Positions 22,639 through 34,224 of a stretch of 64,000 nucleotides of DNA are shown piece by piece. Within the stretch, counting starts at the first letter, position 1. Each line of letters begins with the position of its first letter. The position numbers and the translations under genes were made by a program. Origin of the DNA: Epiperipatus broadwayi (lineage: Eukaryota > Onychophora > Udeonychophora > Euonychophora > Peripatidae); NCBI GenBank assembly GCA_028023455.1, contig JAQFVV010000072.1:4964214-5028213 (forward strand), read 5' to 3'. The notes beneath the pieces are model-generated. The model was not told where the DNA came from. It saw only the letters and a program-made list of their open reading frames with translations, and did no database searches.

Positions 22639-22769
22639 CTGTAAAAATAGAAACCATGAAACAATATGGATTGGGGGGAACTTTATAAAATGTAAAAATT
22701 ATTTTTTGCGCTGTAAAAATAGAAACCATGAAACAATATGGATTGGGGGGAACTTTATAAAATGTAAAG
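22639..22769. repeat. Local tandem duplication, 72-bp period
   Basis: A segment of about 59 bp starting CTGTAAAAATAGAAACCATG is present at 22639-22697 and again at 22711-22769 with no difference seen, separated by an AT-rich linker ending TTTTTTGCG. A recent duplication. Confidence 0.85.
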
Positions 22770-23620
22770 AAATTCTTATTATTAAACTTTGTGATTAAGC
22801 AATGAACCTTAATTGTGTGTGTGAGTTTTGCTATTAGTGATTAATAAAATATAATTTAACTTTTTTATTGTCTTTCTCTCTAACAAACATGTCGCTATAT
22901 ATATGTTCACTAATTTGTTGCCTGATATTAAAGTCAAGATAGGTGTTCCCGTTTTATTGTCCATCCTTTATATATAATTCATTTTTTATACGGTTTTTTT
23001 GTGCCTGTTTATTTTTTATTTTACAGTGATTTAATAAATACATTACTGTCACTAGTTATAAATGACCATGTGTTCATTTAGCACTCTATAAGCTAATAAG
23101 ATTATCATCCATTTAGCATTTTTAATATTTTTAAAATTTTAATTTGTTATAAAACTATTATAAATACAGAATGATCTCTTTTTTCTTGCTTTAGATTAAA
23201 GAAGGTAGAAGTGATATCATTAATCTTTGGATTATCTTATTATAATAGCAACAACAAAAAAGTGAATTTAGACAAGAATAAAAGATTTTAAAATATTAAA
23301 ATTGGCGATGTTTTTATGTGTTTTATTATTATAATGGTTTGTTATCTCTGTCAAAGAAGAAATATTATCCGATATTCATAAGATAGCTTTTTTTTTAAAA
23401 AAAAAAAAAGAAAGAGTCGATTCACCAGATGACTATTCAAGATAGAGTTTTACAATTTTATATATTTAAACATATGAAATATTTAATAGATGTATTTGTT
23501 GATCTCCATTTAAATACTTTTTATAATGTCTGTCGAGATTTTTATTTATTTATTTTATTTTAATCATCAAAGCGAATAAGTTGTAATTTCACATAAACAA
23601 TAAATAACAATAATAATCTA
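22770..23620. other. No gene seen
   Basis: Very AT-rich. Nothing could be supported. Confidence 0.4.
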
Positions 23621-23624
23621 ATGG

Positions 23625-23745
23625 TTTGTTGTTTGGGAGTTCATAAGGGGTTTGAACTCCAGAAGTGAAAGATTTGGGCTACGGTCTGTAAACCTTAAGC
23701 TCCAGAGCCTGCCATTCTACCAATGCACCAGATCACACTGGTAAA
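23625..23745 (-). repeat. tRNA-derived SINE
   Basis: The minus strand reads GATCTGGTGCATTGGTAGAA (A-box region), GGCAGGCTCTGGAGC, and later CTGGAGTTCAAACCCC, a good pol III B-box (GTTCAAACC), then CTTATGAACTCCCAAAC. The extra bases between the boxes and the relatives at 8485 and 63120 mark it as a SINE and not a tRNA gene. Confidence 0.65.
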
Positions 23746-23854
23746 CGATAAATAAAAATTCAGGATTAAAACAAAAAACAAATACTTAACATGGTTCTTG
23801 GGTTTAAACCAATAAACATCACATGACCACATCTTATTCTTGTGTATAGCTGTT

Positions 23855-24100
23855 GTTAAAACAGGCAAAACTCACTATATATATTTTGCCACACACAGCA
23901 AGCTAGAGTAATCAATGGACGCCAGAAGGCTGTGCATAAAATTCCAATCTAGTGCCATAAGCCAGAAACTAGTCTGGGGATGTTGGATGAGTAGGCACTA
24001 GATGGGGATTTTATGCACCATCTTCTGGCGTCCATTGATTACTCTAGCTTGCTGTGTATGGCAAAAATATATATATATAGTGAGTTTTACCTGTTTATCT
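23855..24100. mobile_element. Foldback (MITE-like) element, second member
   Basis: The arms 23859-23953 and 23996-24098 are inverted copies. They share with the element at 22162 the block AGTAATCAATGGANGCCAGA, then a GCATAAAAT-type block and AGATGGGG. The spacer (about 23954-23995) reads AAGCCAGAAACTAGTCTGGG, closely matching the 3' half of the HH-2 ribozyme region. Confidence 0.75.
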
Positions 24101-24284
24101 TCTTGGGTTTTATATATTGTTATTAATCTTTTTAAGATCTGTAGACTCTTTATTTGCGGAGATTAACATAGTAGTAAGCTTTAAAAAGGAGTAATCATCA
24201 TCAGTAGTAACCACTTGCAAATGTTTATGATTATTCTAACTCCAAGTAAGAAAAAGAAAGATCAAATAAGAACAGTACACTAGA

Positions 24285-24435
24285 GAAGAGTTTTGTAGTA
24301 ATTATACAAACCACCCTGTAGAACACAAGTCCACATATAGAATATGCTGGCCTATTATTGTTTGATAATTTGAATGCTGTCTTTTAACTTCTGCAGTAAA
24401 GTTTTCTTTATGAAAGACTTCAGGACTTTATTTAA
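24285..24435 (-). repeat. Dispersed protein-like fragment, shared with 58090-58440
   Basis: The minus strand reads PEVFHKENFTAEVKRQ and later TGWFV. The copy near 58250 reads VEVLQKEKFSLEKIKRPY and later NWFV. The amino-acid level likeness suggests a shared, once-coding transposon segment. The family was not recognised. Confidence 0.45.
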
Positions 24436-24469
24436 TTGTAGATCTTCATTGTATTTTATTCTCTACTAT

Positions 24470-25370
24470 ATGGTTCTGGTCATCATATTTTTTCAAATGT
24501 CCTCATTTATAGTTCATCATTTACTTTTCCTATTTTATTGTCACTTAATTTATAACTTACGACACTAGCGTAGCTTTAAATGATGATTGCCATCTTTTTT
24601 TGATAAGTACTCAATTTTATTAAGGGTTATTTATTAGATTAGCCCAGGTATAGATTTTAAACTTAATTAAAAATCAATATATATTGTATAAACTACATTC
24701 TTGCATGGCATCTCTCTTATTTTCCATTCGTGAATTGTTAAATATATATTTGAAAACTTGTTTTTAATACTGCAATATTGCAAACAAAAAAAGATCTCAT
24801 AAAAAGGCACATGATCCAAGGATGCATTTCTGATGAATTAGCACTGTCAGTTTGGTCCTGGTCATCATATCCTCTCAAATGTTTCATCATTGTTCATGCT
24901 TACTAAATTTTATTATGATTTAATCCATACCATTACAACTTTTGTACTGCCTGAAGTGATGATTATTATAGTTCAAAATAAATCCTTTGCATATTATTAA
25001 TATTTATTTATTCACTTACAGAGATTTATATTATTATTAGCCCATATATATATATATATATATGGACTGGAAATTAAATAAAAGTAAATATATTTATTAT
25101 TATAAACTATATTCTTGTATGGTATTTTTTCATCTCTTCGTTCTTATTCTCCACATGCATATTATTGAATATATATATACTTGAAAATTTTTGTTTGACA
25201 CTATCATACTTGAATGAAGAAAAGTGTAAAAAGGAAAATATACCCAGAATGCTTTATTAATGATCTAGCATTGACAATTGACTTTGATCATCATTTCCTT
25301 AAGCATTATCTATAATATTTTGCCATAAATTTAATGAATTAACTTCTGCAGTCTTAGTTTGTCCAGGTCT
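24470..25370. repeat. Diverged tandem repeat, period about 380-400 bp
   Basis: Units start near 24470, 24850 and 25270. Each has a GGTNNTGGTCATCATAT-like start, a TAGCCCA-type centre and TATAAACTANATTCTTGNATG. The third unit is partial. A weaker relative of the middle part occurs near 28310-28350. No coding signal. Confidence 0.6.
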
Positions 25371-25379
25371 CATGCCATT

Positions 25380-25905
25380 ATATTATATATATATTTGAAA
25401 ATATAATTTTCACTATAACTTCTGTTTATTCTATGCATTGCTATAAAGATAACATGCCAAGGAGTGCAATAAATCTGAAAAAATATAGTCATTAGTATAA
25501 AATAAAATTTAAATTTTAAAGTTATTAATTTTATATGTATTCGAGTATTTAAACAAATCACAAGAAATATTAATTCTAAAAATATGGAGACAAATTCATA
25601 ACTTAAATGCATTTTCAGTGTTGAGCATTCTTATCAAAGACAGTAGTTATAAAATTTAAAAAAAAAAAAATTGTTAGATGTATGTAACTTGTTTTTGTTT
25701 GTTTGTTTGTTTGTTTTCTGCTCAGCACCAAAAATGCATTTAAGTTATATATATTTCATCAACTACTGTTTATCTCAGTATTTTTGGAATAAATATTCCT
25801 TGTGATTGCATTTATTTTTTGTGAGAGAGTTTTTATTTTATTTATAAATTTCAAATTTTGATAGATAAATTTTAAAATTGAACTTCTGATAACAGGATTA
25901 TTTAA
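25380..25905. other. No gene seen
   Basis: AT-rich, with a short TTTG array near 25690-25715. Confidence 0.4.
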
Positions 25906-25914
25906 TTATAGGTG

Positions 25915-26060
25915 AATTAATCTGCACCAACTGATGGGTGCTAGTTCAGCACGAAATACATATGAGATCATTTATTTTTTTCATGCTTGTGGTCAAGTGT
26001 AAAGTGGATCACTGAAGGGAGGGATGTTCAAATCGCCTATAATTACATCTAAATTCCAAG
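25915..26060 (+). repeat. HH-1 repeat copy with perfect stem II; core and cleavage base changed
   Basis: CACCAA, then CTGATGG (25931-25937; A9 to G), stem II GTGC/GCAC (25938-25941 and 25949-25952), GAA, and stem III AUA/UAU with a CA loop. The base in the cleavage position is G (25964), which is not allowed. Downstream, GTTCAAATCGCC near 26020-26035 resembles a pol III B-box, as in the 43.7-kb copy. Confidence 0.65.
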
Positions 26061-26064
26061 TATA

Positions 26065-28390
26065 TAAATTATACTTGTATTCAAATATAACAGGATTATT
26101 ACATTTGTCATTAAATTACAATTATAATGATATAAAGATTTGCCTATGATATTTTATTCTACGAGTAATCAAAAAATAAAATGTCATTCCCTAACTACTT
26201 ATTATAAAAAAATTTCTTGGCTATTTCTTCTAATAAAGCAAATGAAAAAATTATTGAGGACAAATTATTGCATGCATATTAAAACAACATTGATAAATTA
26301 TAATCTTTAAGAATAAATATGCATAACTAATATATATATATGTTATATCCATTCTTCTGCATGTTTATATTTTATTTTTCGTGATAATTTTTTTTATGTA
26401 CTAAAATATAATTTTAAAATAATAAAATTATGTACACTATACATTTTAAGAACAAATATATAAACTCTGTGTATGGAATTTACATATATACATGGATGCA
26501 CATATATATATGCCTAAGTTTAATTATTATTTTTGAAACCCATAAGAAATATAAAATAATAAATTTATGCATAAATATTCAAAGAGCAAACATATTAATG
26601 TATGCATGGTTAAGCAATGGAAAATTTACTTTTTATTTTATGGTATTCATATGCAACATAACATTTTTAATGAGTATACATATATATTGTAATATTAAAT
26701 TTTTACTTCATTTGTATTTGCCATTAGATTGCAAAATATTTGTCACGGCAGCGACACAGATAATGACTTAAGATAATTCATCCTAAAAATTGAACAATAA
26801 ATAAAATATAAGCAATAAAATATTAAAATGAAGCTGTCATATGTGCTGTATCAATATATACAATGTCCATTTCAGAGTATTGTATGTGATCATATGTTTT
26901 TAAAAAATATATATAATTTGGAAATTTAGTAAATTATACAATATGTTCAGTAGCCATTTTTACAGTTCAGAATGTCATAAACGATCATATTTATTAATAT
27001 TTTTTTGATTTATATTGAAAGCGCATACATTTTATTATGCTTTATTATCATTTCTGAATTTACAGTATTTCATGCAATAAAATGTTGTTTTAAGTATAAC
27101 TCTGAAAGTTTTATGAAATTTAAAAAAAAATCATAAAGTATTTTTTTTAAAACAGTAAAATAAAAGTTATTGATTTATTTAGTAGCAGGGTAAAAAAACA
27201 ACTGTTCAACATTTTTGTATATTGTCAGAAAACTTAAAGTTTGAAGAATTTAATTGAGAATCTGAAATAGGTTATAACAAGTAGGGGTGATTGTATCGAT
27301 TTGAAAGCCGATATAGACTTAAAAGCATCAAAATAAATAGAAAGACCATGGTCTGTGTTAACAAGATTGCTATTATGTTTACATAAGGAAAGAAAAGTTA
27401 CTATCCTGGGTATCTTTAATTGCAATTAAAGTCTGATATTTGATATTTATTTTATTGAAAAAATAAAGCCACCATTCAGTAATTTTTCTGAGTGACTGTT
27501 AATGAGTGAAAACATGCAGTAAATAAATATATATTTTATGCAAATGTGATTCCCTTTAATTTATTATTAAGAGCTCCTTTTTTTTTTTTCAAAAAATGTT
27601 GTTTATACTATAATCTCAATTTGTATATGCCCATATATATACATATAAAAAAGCATCTGTGTTATGTATACATGAATGTTGAAAATGCTGTGCATTTATA
27701 GTATGTATTGTAATCAAAGTTTATCAACAAAATGTGAGCTTATGCACATGGTGTGTTTGTAATCTTAAAATTGTTTTGAAAAGCAGTTTCATTTCTTTTC
27801 AAAATTTGCCTGAAGGTTTGTGGTGATAGTATTTTAGATGTGATATGTTGGACTATTTCCATCATCTGTCATTAAAGGTTGAAAGTGTAGAAAATTTAAA
27901 ATTTTTCCAAATACTACCAAATATATTTACTTCCCCCCCCCTGTCATTGAAGAAACAGGTATGCTACCTTTCTTATTAGAAGGGGAAAAACCAAGTTATT
28001 TTCTATACTTAAAATTATTATTGATGTTATTATTAAATCATGTGTATTGAAAACAATGTATGATCTTAATATTAAATAATAATTATAATAATAGTAGTAG
28101 TGATAATAATAAATAGGTACATATTAGTCTCATACAAAACATACACATAACAAATTTATAAATATTAATACAAAAATAATGACAAAAAAGAAATTGTTGC
28201 ATTTTCATTTACCACTGTCGAACTCCTTCCATTCACAAATCTGATGCCATCCATTTCAGATAAATACAACAATGACCATTACTAATCATTATCTAAACTA
28301 GAGATTATCTCTAGCACAGATATAAACTTTAAACCTCAGTTAAAGATTAATATATCTGATATTTTAACGCCAATGCTAGCATAGGTATCA
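26065..28390. other. No gene seen
   Basis: AT-rich with TA arrays. The open frames here (for example plus 26430-26771) are low-complexity translations of AT-rich DNA. A run of C lies at about 27932. Confidence 0.4.
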
Positions 28391-28393
28391 AAC

Positions 28394-28720
28394 TTACACT
28401 TTTAGATTCTGGCGAATCGAACAGCGACGGCCACACGAACCGGCCTTGCATTTGAAATGATAGCTTCTGCAGTGATAAAGTCTCATATCTTGGCCACACA
28501 AACACCTTTTCATGGCTGGCAGTACTCCTTGATCTTGGAAAAAATTGATTGGGTCATCTTCTGATAAGGGTAAATCCCAAACTTTAACATTCATTAATTT
28601 TATTTCAGACATTTTAATACTCTCGTGATTTTTTTTACGCAAACGTGAATTTTTGCATGACTTTGTAATAAACACGCTTACCCCTCCCCTTTGACAATTA
28701 ATAAAACTGTCACACTTCAC
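28394..28720 (-). CDS. Probable exon with ISXO2/Merlin-type zinc-ribbon domain (partial gene)
   Basis: An open frame of 108 codons; the likely start is the internal Met at residue 37 (MSEIKLMNVKVWDLPLSEDD). Residues 55-105 read DDPINFFQDQGVLP, KRCLCGQDMRLYHC and FKCKAGSCGRRCSIR. This is the pattern of the N-terminal domain of ISXO2-like transposases: a helix with F-x-x-x-x-G-x-L-P, then a Cys-rich ribbon (Cys73, 75, 91, 96) and a basic C-R-x-x-x-S-x-R end. The frame runs into GTAAGT (complement of 28392-28397), a consensus splice donor, so the exon probably ends at 28398 and continues beyond. No catalytic DDE exon was found downstream. It is either the first exon of a Merlin-type transposase or of a host gene derived from one. 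The exon is less AT-rich than its surroundings. Confidence 0.6.
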   Translation of the reverse strand: MKCDSFINCQRGGVSVFITKSCKNSRLRKKNHESIKMSEIKLMNVKVWDLPLSEDDPINFFQDQGVLPAMKRCLCGQDMRLYHCRSYHFKCKAGSCGRRCSIRQNLKV

Positions 28721-28859
28721 TGTATAAGTGGGTCAAACTTTTCAAAATTTATAAAAACTCATACTACATCATTGGATTTTGAAATAATAATTTGTCAATG
28801 AAAATTAAGAAAATTTTGACAGTCTCAATTACACACACCTCAAAAAATACCGTAGTGAA

Positions 28860-29110
28860 TTTTAAAATGGAATTGTTCGTATAAATTGTTACACATTTTC
28901 CGTCAGCGGATGGCAGCCACTGTGGCAGAATAAACTTCCTATTTCTGAGCTGTTATAGAAATAGGCACCGCACACTAAACGGACAATTTCTATGCATAAG
29001 CATAAAAATAGAACATTATATAGCGGTCAGGCCACTTAAACAGCATATTTCTATGCATTTGCATAGAAATTATGCCCTTGAGCGGTTTCAACATGCTAAG
29101 AGAAAACAAC
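28860..29110. repeat. Cluster of short palindromes
   Basis: TTTCTATGCATAAGCATAAA and TTTCTATGCATTTGCATAGA lie 60 bp apart, and the flank 28865-28960 is GC-richer. This could be the terminal or promoter part of the transposon to which the 28.4-kb exon belongs; that is inference. Confidence 0.35.
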
Positions 29111-29254
29111 CATATTAAATTCCAATAGCCATGAATATGGGACTATGAAATATCCCGAAAGCGTGCTCACATTTGGATATTATTTGTTTTCAATCACTAT
29201 TAATAGCTTCATTATCTATACACAAAACACATATATATATATTTATTAAATTTT

Positions 29255-29290
29255 AAGGCAATATTCTAACCAACTGAGCTATTCTGTTAA
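29255..29290 (-). repeat. tRNA A-box fragment
   Basis: The minus strand reads TAGCTCAGTTGGTTAGAATA, the D-arm of a tRNA, but no anticodon arm or B-box follows. A truncated SINE or tRNA relic. Confidence 0.5.
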
Positions 29291-29299
29291 AAGTAAACT

Positions 29300-30590
29300 A
29301 AGATTATATATGTATATTACTTTTATTGCCATTTTTAAAAGGGCAGATATTAATAGAATTTTATGCAGAATTGAGTGACATATTACACATCTATTTGCTT
29401 GAATGGTTTTGTAAAAATTTGAATATAAGTTTATGATTTGAGAATTTAATAAAACCTGCAGGTGGACAGAGATGGGCATAGAGCCTAACTCTTATATGGT
29501 GGTTACTGTTTTTTTTTTTAATTAATGTATCAGTTTTATTAATGTTTATTTATTATACAAGAGGTTATTATATTTATATGTTTATCAGATGATAGGCATA
29601 TATAAAATTACTAAAATTGAAGCTAAAAAATAAACATGATTAAATGAAAGTTAAATCTATTGGAGATATAAAAAAAAAATCAAACTTTAATTTTGTATAA
29701 TTTATGAATATTTATTAAATCAATATTTAAATCAAAGCTCTTAATAATTATTTAAGTATTATATAGACTTATTGCTAATCAGGGTTTTAAAACTCATATT
29801 TAATCAGTTATTTTAAACCATTATTATTATCACTGTATTTTTTGGCAATGGAATCTTGTTATATAAAATTTGGGAATTTTACTAAAAAAAAAATTTCTTT
29901 CTCTTCCTATCTGCTCAGAATCAAATTATGCTTATTTCTTCATAAGAATTAATATTTTATAAACCACACAAAAAAACTGTATTTTCTGTTGTCATTTTAA
30001 AATTTAGTTGTATTATCTGAAATCATAAAGAGAAAATAATGGTCCTTTTTTGCATTTACATAAATTTTTTGTTATATATTATACAAATTTATTTTATAAG
30101 AATATAGTGAACCAGTAATTATATATCATATATATAAATGATTGACATATATATATATGTTTCAGTATTATAACCAATGCCTACTGTATAGTTATATGTT
30201 TACAATTATATAAGATGGGTTCGGATTGCAAGTCCCTGTTACTGCCCAGCTTACTTCTCCCTTCATTTATCAACACCATGCTGGGTTTAAGCATATTTAA
30301 ACCAAGAAACCTAATGAACTAATTCATTTATATATCTGTTTAGTAAGTCAAATCTAGTGATATTTGAACACAAAAAGAATAAGGCTAAATGCAATAACAA
30401 TTCATTCAATCAACCAAGAATTTTTTTTTCCTTAACTGGACCTTTATCAGAAACCTTTAGCTCCTAATTTTGATATTCTTATCGGTAGGTTTAACAGCAC
30501 AAGATAATTATTAGCGAATAATATTAACAATAGTTGGAATAAAACTGAGATTTCTAAAATATATAGAAATTGCTTTAATGTAAAAGAGAA
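29300..30590. other. No gene seen
   Basis: AT-rich. A GC-richer patch at 30215-30310 may be a decayed minus-strand SINE, too weak to claim. Confidence 0.35.
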
Positions 30591-30599
30591 TAGATGGCT

Positions 30600-30780
30600 G
30601 CTAGATGTATAAGTGCATTAGTTCCAGCTTTGAATTCAAAGACCACACTGATGAAAGCAAAAGCCAGAAAACAAACTGGAAAATGACAATTATAACACTG
30701 TTCCAGCTGATGTCCATAAATTACTCAAGATTATACAGTAAATAGCTTTAGATTAGAGTATTTGATAGAAAGCAAATGAA
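30600..30780 (+). repeat. HH-2 repeat copy, decayed hammerhead
   Basis: CTGATGA at 30648-30654, a weak GC-only stem II with an AAAA loop, GCCAGAAAAC, then the family tail TTACTCAAGATTATACAGTA. Stem II is too short for an active fold. Confidence 0.5.
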
Positions 30781-30933
30781 TTGTATATGTATGATTATTA
30801 GCGGTGTAGAAGTAATACTTAACAGTGTATATCGTTGACTTAATTTAATCCATAACATTAATTAGTAATATAATATTCACAAACTAATATATATAAAATT
30901 ATAAATGCCTTTTGTATGGTTTCCCATGTTAGG

Positions 30934-30965
<32 letters not shown>

Positions 30966-31141
30966 CTAACAACTTTGTTTTGATAGTAGAAGTTAGCCTA
31001 TATTTTTTAAACGAGAATTTATTTAAAACTTTGTTATATATATATATGTATTTGCATAAGATTGAATGCCATTATTGTAAAACTTTTTTGGATTAGTTAT
31101 GAATTCGAATAAAGTTGTTCACTTAATTATAACAATAAAAA

Positions 31142-31305
31142 GATTCGAACTCAGACTTTCACACGGTCCACTACTCTCAGTGCCATCTCATATTGCTGAC
31201 CCACCTGATTATTTATCTTCAACATGTGTGTGATCAGGTGGATCTGCAGTATGAGATGGCACTGAGAGTAGTGGGTCGTGTGAAAGTCTGAGTTCAAATC
31301 CCGCA
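31142..31305. repeat. Foldback repeat related to the tRNA-like part of HH-1
   Basis: Arms 31142-31209 and 31233-31300 are inverted copies. The right arm reads TATGAGATGGCACTGAGAG and ends GAGTTCAAATCCCGC, a B-box-like end. The centre (ATTATTTATCTTCAACATG) matches what follows the ribozyme at 43743-43775, so this is an HH-1-type inverted pair from which both ribozymes are gone. Confidence 0.6.
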
Positions 31306-31309
31306 TATA

Positions 31310-32480
31310 TTGCATATGTAAATGCAGTTTTAAGCCTGTACAATGTATTAACAATAAAAAGAGAAAATGCTTAAAACGTATTCTTGTACTTGTTCCTCCA
31401 ATTAAAAAGATGGTTATTTTAAAGAAAAATTAAAAACGATATTATTTGACAAAGTGAAACAATTTATCCTCACAGTTTAAATATAATTTAAAGATTATTA
31501 AAGAAAAAAATAAATTTAAATTCACTCATTTACTTAATTAAGAAGAAATTGTATAGTGACAGAAAATACATAATAATTGCATTCTTTTTGCTGACTGTTT
31601 CACAAATTATAATCTTGGGCCATCCATGCTGACATAAAAGTGACCAGCTAGTGTAGATCAGGCGTAAGCAACCTTTTTTGATTAATAGGAGGTATGATGA
31701 AACATTTGTCATAAATTTAGCTGCTCCATTAAAAGAAAAAACTCACATTGTATTTAGTACAAATTATACCAAAATAAAACTATTTTTAAAGAAAATTTAT
31801 ATATAACAAAAAATAGGGGGTAAGAGAATTAAGAGTTTTTATGAATTTTAGAGAGAAGCTTTATTATTGGACATTTTTAAGCCAATCATAAGGAGTTTGG
31901 CACTCATTCAGATTCCTTGTAATGACTTAATTTTGGGGAGAGAGAAATGGAATGTGTCAGTTCATAATTTATTATCGAATTTATGGCTACAAGAATATGT
32001 TAAATAAAATCAAGAAAACCAAACGGTATCAACGGTTTAACAAAAATAATATATTATATTAATGATAAGTAAAGTGTGTGCAGAAATGAAAATCCCTAAG
32101 AAATGTCTGTATTTATTTTTGAATTTATTGTTACAAGTATATATTAAATAAAATAAAGAAAATAATATAAATTGCAGTAAAAAAAAGTATATTACAAAAG
32201 GTAGTCCAAACAAAATATGTATGAAATAAAAGTAAGTAAAATTTAATATGCACTCACCATAAATTCATCAATGAGTACAGACATTTGTTATGGATGTGCA
32301 TTTCTGCATACATTCGATTTGCATGGATACACTTTTTTCTTAAATAATTGACATTGTTTTGATAAATAAATAATTTTTATTGTATGACATTCAACAATGC
32401 TGAAGGAGGTTTCATATTATGATGTTGTTTGTATTATAATCCATATATTCACATTCATATAATTTCCAAATTATCCTTTT
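31310..32480. other. No gene seen
   Basis: AT-rich. A hAT-like word (CAGGCGTAAGCAACC) lies at about 31660 but no matching right end was found. Confidence 0.35.
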
Positions 32481-32485
32481 TGCTA

Positions 32486-32724
32486 ACAAAAATTGGATAG
32501 TTAATTGAATTGGCTATATGCTGTTTGGATAGGGAATTCCTCACCAGCTTATATTTCTAGTCATGATTATCCAACACCTTAGTGACCTTATCTCATGAGG
32601 GCATATCAAAAATTGGATAGCTAGTTAAATTGACTGTACAGTTTAGATAAGGAATTCCTCATCTGCTTATATTCCTAGTCATGATTATCCATCACTATAG
32701 TGACCTCATCTCATGAGAGCATAT
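32486..32724. repeat. Tandem duplication, two units of about 118 bp
   Basis: Both units carry AAAATTGGATAG, GGAATTCCTCA, CTAGTCATGATTATCCA and ATCTCATGAG in the same order with about one difference in ten. No coding signal. Confidence 0.8.
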
Positions 32725-33279
32725 ATATATTTGTTACTGGATAAAAGATAAAGTAAAGCAGTTAGACAATGCCCTTTTAGCATCCATTTAATAGCAAGCT
32801 GATGGTGTGCTATTCTTCTTAAACGAACAATCTATTTTAATGTTTTGAATGCAACATATAAAGACTTTGGTTTAATAATTAACATTTAAAAAACACAAGT
32901 CCTTTATTTCATAATGATGAAAGAATAATATTCAGAAGTTTTTTTTGATTGTATAACTGCCAGCTTGAGGATATAAACCAATTTATATATCTAGGTAACT
33001 TTTCAAATAGAAAGGCATACTTAGATGTTGAAATGTAATTCGGTTTCCAACGCATGTTCGCCATTTTTACACAATAAAAGATAATTATTGCAATTTAAAT
33101 TAGTTGTCTGTAAACGTGTTATACTTAGTTTATTATAAGGTAGATTTGAATATCATCATAACATAAAATCAGTTATAAAAATTTCATTTAAGAATTCTCT
33201 AAAACGCACAAACACACAAAGCTGAAGACAAAGAAATATTAATACAGATTGATACAAACTAAATATCTGTATCTAAGTA

Positions 33280-33510
33280 TGTGGTTAAGCGCTTTCAAGG
33301 GCCAGGGTCCTCATATTCATAGCCATCTTGTGAATAAATAAATTGATTAAGAACGATGCAAATTTATGCAAATGAGATAGTTACATATTCCATTTCCTGG
33401 AGAACTTATAACAAGAGTCTTTTCTGTTTATCGAGTTATCTTTCGTGATAAAGTAAGCTTCTTTTATCTTTCTCTTGAGATTGTGCCACTCTCTGCAAAT
33501 AACCACTGGG
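33280..33510 (+). repeat. Dispersed repeat, copy 2 (first copy at 12055)
   Basis: See 12055-12310 for the shared words. Slightly longer here, with GGGCCAGGGTCCT near 33299. Confidence 0.5.
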
Positions 33511-33514
33511 TCTT

Positions 33515-34220
33515 TACGCATTTTATATTTTATACTTTGAAATAATTAACCACAAAGTCTAAATTCTTTGCTCATTTTAAGGATGCTCTGTAAAACCCTA
33601 AAAATATGATGCCAAGATCATAAGGCCAATCCCTATGTTCAGTTTGCTGATCATGTATAATCGAAACTATTACATTCTGCTGCATTGGATGAACAGTACA
33701 AGACTTTCTAGAAAATTATTTTAGTGAACTGGAGGCAGATCTCATTTATGTTGTAAAGATTATTTCAAGGACTTTTTGCAAAAGTTCATCGGTAAAATAT
33801 AACCGGAAAGAATGTAATGAAGAGTTGCAATTAGGCAAGCTGTCAAAGACTTTCAGAAAGAAAATTTTTCTGCAAGTGACATTAAAAAAATAGTATTGCT
33901 AAATAACCACCAACAAAATAATGGATTAGTGTGTTTAGATGTGGGTAATCATATAAGTGCTTCACAAAATGGTTTGTGTAGTCAACACAAAATTGTTTTT
34001 TTTCCTTGGAATTAGAATAGCCATATTCATTTGTGAATCATTGATACAGATGATGAAAAAAAAAAAAACAATGAAGGGAAAAAACTACTCATCAGATTTA
34101 TTAAATGATGAAAGGTGAGAATTTAGTCCCCCCCCCCTGCTCTTTGCAAAAATGACTAGGTATATTTTACTGACTAACAATTGGATGGCTTGTTAAATTG
34201 GCTATGTGTTGCTCGATGAC
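33515..34220. other. No recognised gene
   Basis: AT-rich with A, T and C runs. Nothing could be supported. Confidence 0.35.
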
Positions 34221-34224
34221 AGCA

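Noticed and set aside
23625-23745. Functional tRNA gene
   Set aside because: A- and B-boxes are present but spacing and extra bases prevent a cloverleaf, and related copies exist.
26430-26771. 113-codon plus-strand open frame
   Set aside because: Ile/Tyr/Phe-rich translation of AT-rich DNA with TA arrays; no motif.
31655-31700. hAT-like left end (CAGGCGTAAGCAACC)
   Set aside because: No matching inverted right end or 8-bp duplication was found.
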